Shown one piece after another: positions 36,301-45,300 of a stretch of 47,051 bases of DNA. Position 1 is the first letter of the stretch; each line of letters begins with the position of its first letter. The stretch lies in contig JAHEGI010000020.1 in the NCBI GenBank assembly GCA_024639785.1, forward strand, positions 119,209 through 166,259, in the 5' to 3' direction. Made by a program: the position numbers and the translations under genes. This DNA is from Cryomorphaceae bacterium (GTDB lineage Bacteria; Bacteroidota; Bacteroidia; Flavobacteriales; Schleiferiaceae). Under the pieces are notes generated by a model, which saw only the letters and a list, made by a program, of their open reading frames with translations, made no database searches and was not told the DNA's origin.

Positions 36301-39300
36301 ATTAAGACAGGTGTTGAGTAGCCATCGATACCATTGTCCACCACTTTTCTTCTGAAGTATTTTGGTGTTGAAATGATCCCTGAATAAATCAACGTCTTAC
36401 CGTTTTGATTAGGAATTGTAGTGTAATTGACATTGTCATTACTTATCTCCCACGAATAGGCGAAAATACCCGAGCCGCCAGAAGCAAGTGCAATATTTCC
36501 AATGGAGTCTAGTAGCTCTCCTTCACAAAGACTCGTGGGATAGCCTGCAATTGACCCCGAATTAATGGGTACAACTTTGACCTCTATTGTATCTGTATTT
36601 TGACAGCCATTGGGATCAGTACCGGTCAGAATGTATTCTGTAGTGACAGATGGAGAAACTGTGATAAATGATGCCGTACCGACCTGAGTCCCCAAAGCGG
36701 ACCAAGCATAACCTCCACCAGGAGCCAATCCTGTTCCTGAAAGGTTTACTGAGGCACCAGGTGGGATGGCACTCAGATTGGACGTAGCCAGTACGGTTGG
36801 TTTGTTCAGTACAGTTATAGTAGCTACGTTAGAAGCCTGTTTAACGCCCATATTTACCGCGTTCCTTCGATAGAATACAGTCGAATATGCCGGCGAAGTT
36901 GGCAGTAAGTTAGTAGAGTTCGCACCGGGAATCGCAGTCCAATTTACCCCATCCGTGCTCTTTTCCCATTCATAAGTGAAATTACCTGAACCACCCGAAG
37001 CAAGTGCAGTACTAAAAATCTGAGGAGGCACCTGACCTACACAAACATCATTCGTTCCATTAATGGTACCTCCATCAATGGGGACAACGATCACTTTTAC
37101 TTTCCCTGTGTCTTGACAACCATTGGCATCCGCACCATTCACTATGTACGTACTAGTTGTATTGATTTGACCGGTGATTGGTGCGCCAGTTGTTGAACTC
37201 AAATAAGCAGTATTAGCTCCAGTCCAAGTATAAATCGCACCCCCGGTAGCATTTAAAGTCACAGTCGCGCCAGGCGGCACTTGCTTGTGGCTCGTGACTG
37301 CAGAAACTTGAGGATTAGAATAGACCGTGATCTGCATGTAGGGTGAAAGCGTGTCTACTCCAGAATCAAAGACTCTGCGTCGGAAGTACACCGTTTGATT
37401 TCGTATTCCTGGTGAGTAGAACAATTGCGTTGCATTTGCAATCGTATTCCAGTTTACCCCATCTAAAGACTCTTCCCATTGAAGGGTGTATTGACCGCTA
37501 CCACCTGAAGGTGAAGTAAGGTTTTGAACAGGATTAAAGCTAGAACCCTGACAATTTGCCTGGTTTGGTCCAATTGCTCCCGGGAGAAGCTTTGAAATAG
37601 TAACCGTTACAAATCCCGTATCAGAACATGAATTGGCATCCGTACCAATCACATTAAATGTCGATGTCGTATAGACATTGTTTGTATAGGGTAAAGTGGA
37701 GCCGATAGCTCCATTTGGACCGCTTAACACATAGGTAGAAGCTCCGGCTGCGCTCAAAGTGACAATTCCACCTCTTGGGACCGTTGTCTTATTAGTTGTC
37801 AAAGAAACGGTAGGACGCTGTATGGGTTCCACCGCACAACTGTTCGAATAGGCTGTCACCCCAAGGTTTGTCACCTTCCGGCGGAAGTATACCGTCTGCG
37901 TGACTTTATCCGAAATAGTTGGTGATTTAGCTGTAACATTTGCAACGATGGTCCAATTCACATTGTCAATGCTTTTCTCCCATTCATAAGTAAAGCCCGT
38001 ACCTGTTCCTCCATTACTGGCGGTGCTTTCAGTCAATAAACCAACTTGATCACCTTTACAAACATTCTTGGATGCTTGAATGGTCCCACCGCTCAAGGGT
38101 AAAACTTTTATCAGTACGGACATAGTATCCGAACAACCTTGTGCATTCAAACCAGTTGCTATATAACGCGTTGTTGAAATCGGTGTTGCAACCACAGGAG
38201 AACCACTCACCGAGCTTAACCCCGTACCAGGTGTCCAAGAATAAGATATTGCGCCAGTCGCACTCAGGTTTACTTGAGCGCCAGGAGGAATTTGAGAATA
38301 ATCTGAGGTAACTAAAACAACCGGTGCAGGGGATACCGAAACTGTTATGGTGTAGGTATTTGACACGCATCCCAAGGATGAAGTTCCAACTACTGAATAA
38401 ACGGTAGATATTGTTGGCTGTTGAACCGTGCTTGAAGTAGTTGCCAGTGTGCCACCTGACTGGGTCGACCAATTATAGGTTGAAGCACCCAAGGCATTCA
38501 AGGTAATTGACTCGCCCTGGCATATAGCATTATTTACTTTATTGGAACCAACCGTTAATACTGGACTTGGATTGACCGTTATGGTAACCACATTCGAATT
38601 TGACTCAATGGATTGGTCAATTGTCTTTCTACGGTAATACGTAGACGTAGATAATGGTGTGGACAAGGATAGGTTAACTGCTGTTTCCCCTTGAATATCC
38701 GTAAATGTTACGTTATCAGTTGAGCTTTGCCACTGGTATGAGAAATTACCACTGCCACCTGTGGAAGCTACTCCTGAAATTGGGTTGGGCAATGCGCCGG
38801 AACAAATCGTTTGGTTTATGCTAATAGCCCCAGCAACAATGTTCCGAACATAGATGTCCAACGTGTCACTTCCTTCGCAACCATTCCCATCCGTACCAGT
38901 CACCGTGTACGTAGTTTTGCCTGCTCCAGAACCCACAATGCTGACTAAGCTATTTGCAGTGTTCTGCGATGTCACCGTTGGTGTCCAGGTGTAGGTCGAA
39001 GCACCAGATGCACTTAAGTTCATGGTTCCACCTGGTGGCATGTATCTATTCGCTGTACTTGCTGATACCACAGGGTTAGGCAAGACATTGATTGTAATGA
39101 CGTTGGACTCTTTGGAAATTTCCGAATCCGTAACGCGGCGCTTGTAGTAGGTCGTTTGACTTACACTGGGTGGCGTATAGGACTCTTGATTCGCGCCTGA
39201 AATTGCTGTGTAGCCCAATGCCAAATCTGTAGTTTCAAACCACTGATAGATGTACGAGCCTGAACCGCCTGAAGCAGATTGCAAGTTGTTTATCGGTTGG

Positions 39301-42300
39301 ATAGAATTTCCAATACACAAACTTTGATCAGAACCAATCTGACCTGGCGCTAGCGCAAGTGTTTGAATACTCAACCAAGAAGAATCTTTACAGCCATTTG
39401 ACCCCACGCCGTATGCTACGTAATTACCATTACTTGGAATATTCAAATCCAATGGAGATCCGGTACCAACTTGCGTAGGTATCAACTTTCGCTTGTACCA
39501 CGTGTATGAATTTGCATTCGCTCCACCTGTTGCTGTGAGCGTTACTTTGCCCCCTGGCGGCACTGTGTATTTGTTCGCAGAAACGTTTATTGTTGGGTCT
39601 GGCTTGATTGAAATGTTAATGGAATTTGAATAAGCCGAAACTCCCATGTCTGTCACTTTTCTACGATAGAACCTAGCGACATTTAATGTGTCATTTGAAT
39701 TCGGTTCGTAAGTAACATTGACAGATGTAGGGTTGAAGGACGTAGTTATGTCAGTCCATGTAATATTATCACGACTTCGCTGCCACTTGTAATCATACGT
39801 TCCTGACCCTCCTGAAATAACCTGTCCACTTACAGACTGCATATCACTAGGCTTATCCCCAAAACATACGGCCTGGTTAGGTGTGGAATTTATACTGGCC
39901 TCAATAGAGCCCGGATTAAGGTTTGATACATCAACCGTAATCGTCCCTTGTGCTTGACAGTTTGAAGTAGATGTACCTACTACTGTATATGTCGTAGAAG
40001 CACTTGGTGTTGCCGTTACAGATGTGCCAGTTGAGGCACTAAGTGAGGTATACGGCGACCACGTATACGTTGAAATTGGCTGCCCACTTGGTGAGCTTGC
40101 ATTCAATTGGATAGATGCTCCATTGGGTATGTAAACTGTTGTTCCCGTTTGCCCACTTGCCTGGATGACAATAGAAGGGTTCTGAACGAGAGATACTGTG
40201 ACAATATTGGAAGAAGATGTCTTACCTGCGTTTGCAACATTTCTTCGATAGTAGTGATTGGTTGTAATCCCTGCTCCATAGGTGGGCGTATAAGTCGCAC
40301 TGTTCGCTCCAGTGATATCCGTCCAGGTTCCTGTCAAACCAATCCGCTCCTGCCATTGATAATTATAAGAGCCTTGAGTTCCTCCAGTTGCTCCTGAAGT
40401 TGAAGTTATTTCTGTTCCTGAAGTCGCGCCCTCACAGATCGTCTGGTCCCCATTAATGACTCCTGCTACTAATGGCGAAACGTAGATGGTCTTAGAGAAC
40501 GTATTCGAGCAGTTTGCATCGCTACCACGCAAGACATAGGTAGTCTGGTTATTTTGCGCATTCAAAGCAATGCTATACGTGGTTCCCGTCGCTGGGCTGG
40601 CCCCAATGGAGCCGATATGCCATTCATAGCTCGCATAAGTGCCTGCTCCACCACCACTTGCAGTCAACACATTGGTTCCTCCGGGAGGAATTGTATCACT
40701 TTGTGAAGTGATAAGAACACTCGGACGCGTGTATACCCCCAATTGAATTGAGTTGCCATCCTTATTAACGCCCGTGTTCGTCACGCGACGTCTGTAATAG
40801 CGCGTGGTACTCACATTATCAAACGTCGAGTTCAATACATACGTGGCCAAATTAAAGGACGTATTCTGTGCGCTTGTTATAGACGTCCATGTTACTTGAT
40901 CCAAACTATACTGCCACTGGTACAGGTACGTGCCACTTCCTCCTGCAGGATCTCCCCCCGTCGTTTTAGGACGAATTACACTTCCTGAAGGCGCTGGGTC
41001 CCCGGGGCAAATACTCAAACTCGCAGATGTGCTAGTACCATTGTAAATCTCTACCTCTCCTGCAGTTAAAGTATTGACTCGAACCTTCATGTGGATCGTG
41101 TCCTGACAACCATCTGTAGTGGTGCCCGTAATAATGTAGTTTCTAGTCTGTGCAGGTGAAGCCGAAACACTTACACCTGAAGCAGATGATAACCCTGAAC
41201 TAGGAGACCAAGCATAGGTCATGCCTGTAGGTCCGCTACCCGTCAAGGTTATAGTAGCACCCTCCGGAATGACAGGATCATTAGGGTCTAATGCCGTGTT
41301 GAACGTACTAGACGCCGTGACACCTACCGTTGGATTAGGAATAACCGTCACGGTAGAAGTATTTGAATAGGATGCAACTCCTGCATTCGTAACCTTCCGG
41401 CGATAATATCTGTCTTGAGTAAGGCCCGAAGTGAAAATGGGCGTCAAAGTAGGATCATTCGCATTCGTTACATCTGTCCATGTTGATTGATCTGAACTCT
41501 CCTGCCATTGATACAAGTATGATCCCTGAGTTCCTCCCGATGCCACAGAAGTTGAAGTTAACGTGGTTCCAGAAGTCGCGCCCTCACAGATCGTCTGGTC
41601 CCCATTAATGACTCCTGCTACTAATGGCGAAACGTAGATGGTCTTAGAGAACGTATTCGAGCAGTTTGCATCGCTACCACGCAAGACATAGGTAGTCTGG
41701 TTATTTTGCGCATTCAAAGCAATGCTATACGTGGTTCCCGTCGCTGGGCTGGCCCCAATGGAGCCGATATGCCATTCATAGCTCGCATAAGTGCCTGCTC
41801 CACCACCACTTGCAGTCAACACATTGGTTCCTCCGGGAGGAATTGTATCACTTTGTGAAGTGATAAGAACACTCGGACGCGTGTATACCCCCAATTGAAT
41901 TGAGTTGCCATCCTTATTAACGCCCGTGTTCGTCACGCGACGTCTGTAATAGCGCGTGGTACTCACATTATCAAACGTCGAGTTCAATACATACGTGGCC
42001 AAATTAAAGGACGTATTCTGTGCGCTTGTTATAGACGTCCATGTTACTTGATCCAAACTATACTGCCACTGGTACAGGTACGTGCCACTTCCTCCTGCAG
42101 GATCTCCCCCCGTCGTTTTAGGACGAATTACACTTCCTGAAGGCGCTGGGTCCCCGGGGCAAATACTCAAACTCGCAGATGTGCTAGTACCATTGTAAAT
42201 CTCTACCTCTCCTGCAGTTAAAGTATTGACTCGAACCTTCATGTGGATCGTGTCCTGACAACCATCTGTAGTGGTGCCCGTAATAATGTAGTTTCTAGTC

Positions 42301-45300
42301 TGTGCAGGTGAAGCCGAAACACTTACACCTGAAGCAGATGATAACCCTGAACTAGGAGACCAAGCATAGGTCATGCCTGTAGGTCCGCTACCCGTCAAGG
42401 TTATAGTAGCACCCTCCGGAATGACAGGATCATTAGGGTCTAATGCCGTGTTGAACGTACTAGACGCCGTGACACCTACCGTTGGATTAGGAATAACCGT
42501 CACGGTAGAAGTATTTGAATAGGATGCAACTCCTGCATTCGTAACCTTCCGGCGATAATATCTGTCTTGAGTAAGGCCCGAAGTGAAAATGGGCGTCAAA
42601 GTAGGATCATTCGCATTCGTTACATCTGTCCATGTTGATTGATCTGAACTCTCCTGCCATTGATACAAGTATGATCCCTGAGTTCCTCCCGATGCCACAG
42701 AAGTTGAAGTTAACGTGGTTCCAGAAGTCGCGCCCTCACAGATTGACTGACTATTTGCTACTACTCCCCCCTCTAAGCCATCTATGTATATAACTTTTGA
42801 AGCATTCGTTACACAAGTGCCATCTGTGTATTTGAGATAGTATGTTGTGGCTGTGGATGTTACTGTTGGGCTAAATGTGCTTACACCAGTTGCTGCAACA
42901 GTTGAACTCAAACTTCCCTCGTACCATTCAAATGTGGATGGTGTTCCACCTGCGACGGTCAATTGGTTTCCAACACCATTGGGAGGGATAGTATCATACG
43001 TTGAAGTAATCTGTAATTGAGTAGGTGCAATGACCGAATACTTCAAAGAAGGTGTGTACTTCTTTACGCCGTATGGCTTCACGTTTACGCCCGGGTCTAG
43101 GATTTCAACACGATACCATATGTTCGTATACGTTGGAGTAGTTGGAGCAAATGTGTTTGCATTTGCGCCAGTTATGTAATTCCATGTAATGTTATCTGTA
43201 GAATATTGCCAACGAAGCGTATATGAACCGCTACCCGAACTTGGTAGTGTGGCAAAATTCATGGGACTCGGAGTAGTCCCTGGGCAAATTGTCGTTGCTC
43301 CTGTTGATTGAATAGCGCCAGGAAGACGCTCGTATACTTGAATTTCAACTTCGTCACTCGAAGAGCATCCATTCGCAATGCTGCCAACAACAGTGAATGT
43401 TGCCGTCGCCGAGGGCTTTACGTTTACTGTTGCTCCACTACCGGGAGTAATAACATAACTGCTGGGCGAATATGTATACGTGTTAGCACCTGTTACGGAA
43501 AGAGTTGTCGTATCCCCTTTGGCAATTGTGGTTCTAACTGCTGTAACCTCGGTTGTTGGGCCTTGAAGGACAGTTACGTGAACGACATTGCTCCAATATA
43601 TTACTCCATTGTTACTCGCACGACGTTTATACCAGCGGTCTTGGTTTAATGGGCCCGGTTGAATTGACTTTTGCCCTCCATAACCTAAACCATTCCAATT
43701 AGATCCATCGTTTGAATACCACCATTCATAATATATCGCACCTACACCACCGGAGGCATCCGTTTTTGAACTAATTATCGGGGATTCTCCCGAACATATT
43801 ACTGTATCCTGTTCAATCTCACCAGGGTCAAATGCACTAATACTGATCACACTTGATGCCGCATTTTGACAACCATTAATATCCGTACCTGTCACGGTAT
43901 ATGTAGTTGGACTTACCGTTGGGGATGCATCATAGAATCCATCAGAACTAACTTTTACAACTTGCGTGCCGTCGCTCCAAGAATAGTTATTTGCGCCAGA
44001 AGCATAAATTCTAACCGATCCACCTGTTGTAATAGTAGCAGTCGGCTTATCTACCGTGACATTTGGAACAGGGGCTACAATTACTGTTGCAGTACTCGTT
44101 TTAGAGACACCATTATCAGTTATGGTCCGTCTATAGTACGTCGTTTGCGTAGGTGCAGGTGATGGGGTGTAAGATGACGAAGTTGCGCCGCTTATTAAAG
44201 AGAAGTTTTGGTTGTCCGTGCTTGATTCCCATGTAAACGAATATGAGTTTGAACCTCCTCCATCTCCAGTTGCTGCAATTGCACTTAAAGTTGAGTTACC
44301 ACAAATTGATTGGTTATTCAAGGTACCTGGAAGTAGTTCTTGAATCTGAACTAATATTGAAGCCGTATTTTCGCACCCGTTCGCATCTTCCACGGTTAAG
44401 TTGTATGTGGTCGAGGTTATTGGATTCACCACAATAGAAGAAGTGCTGCCCGTTATTGGAGTCCAAGAATATGAGCTAAGTCCAGCTGTTGCAGATAAAG
44501 TCATTGAAATTCCATCTGGCCACTTACCTGAACTTGTTGTTTGCGGAGACTGTGAAATAGTGACAGCAGGCTTTGGATTAACTGTCACAAGTATCACATT
44601 ACTCGCTAATTCATATTGCTGATCTATCGTTAACCTTCTAAAATACTTCGATTGAGTCAAAGGCAACTGATAGTGATAATTTTGAGAAGTCGCGTTGCCG
44701 ATATTGCTCCAATTGATATTATTAGAACTTTCTTGCCATTGATATGACTGGGTGCCAGAACCACCACTTGCAGCAGTTCCTGTGAAGGCACTTGAAAGTG
44801 TTGAACCTTCGCAAATTGCCGAATTCGGGTTTGCGATACTTCCCACGACTAGCGTATTTGCTTTAACATTTACTGTATCCGTTGAAATACAACCATCAGC
44901 CGATCTACCATAGACTGTGATGGTTGTGGCATTTGTATTTGTCGGGGTGTACGCATACGTAGTTTGCCATGTTGCACCATATCCGAAAAGGTTTACACTC
45001 CCTTCCATCCACTTATAGGTATTTGCACCGCTGGTAGATATTGTAATATTCGAAGTTGCTCCAAAAGCTATGGGTCGAGTCTTATTAACAGCCACTACAA
45101 GATTTGGACTAGGGAGCATGGTTCTAGTCACTGGGTCTGAATAAACAACATTGTTCGAATTATTCTGATCCGAAATCTGGACTTTATAATAGGTCGTAGA
45201 ATTCTTCACTCCAGGGGCATATGTAGCCGTAGTTGCGCCTGAGCCGCCACTTACATTAGAATAGGATACTCCATCTGTGCTTGACATCCACTGGTAGGTA

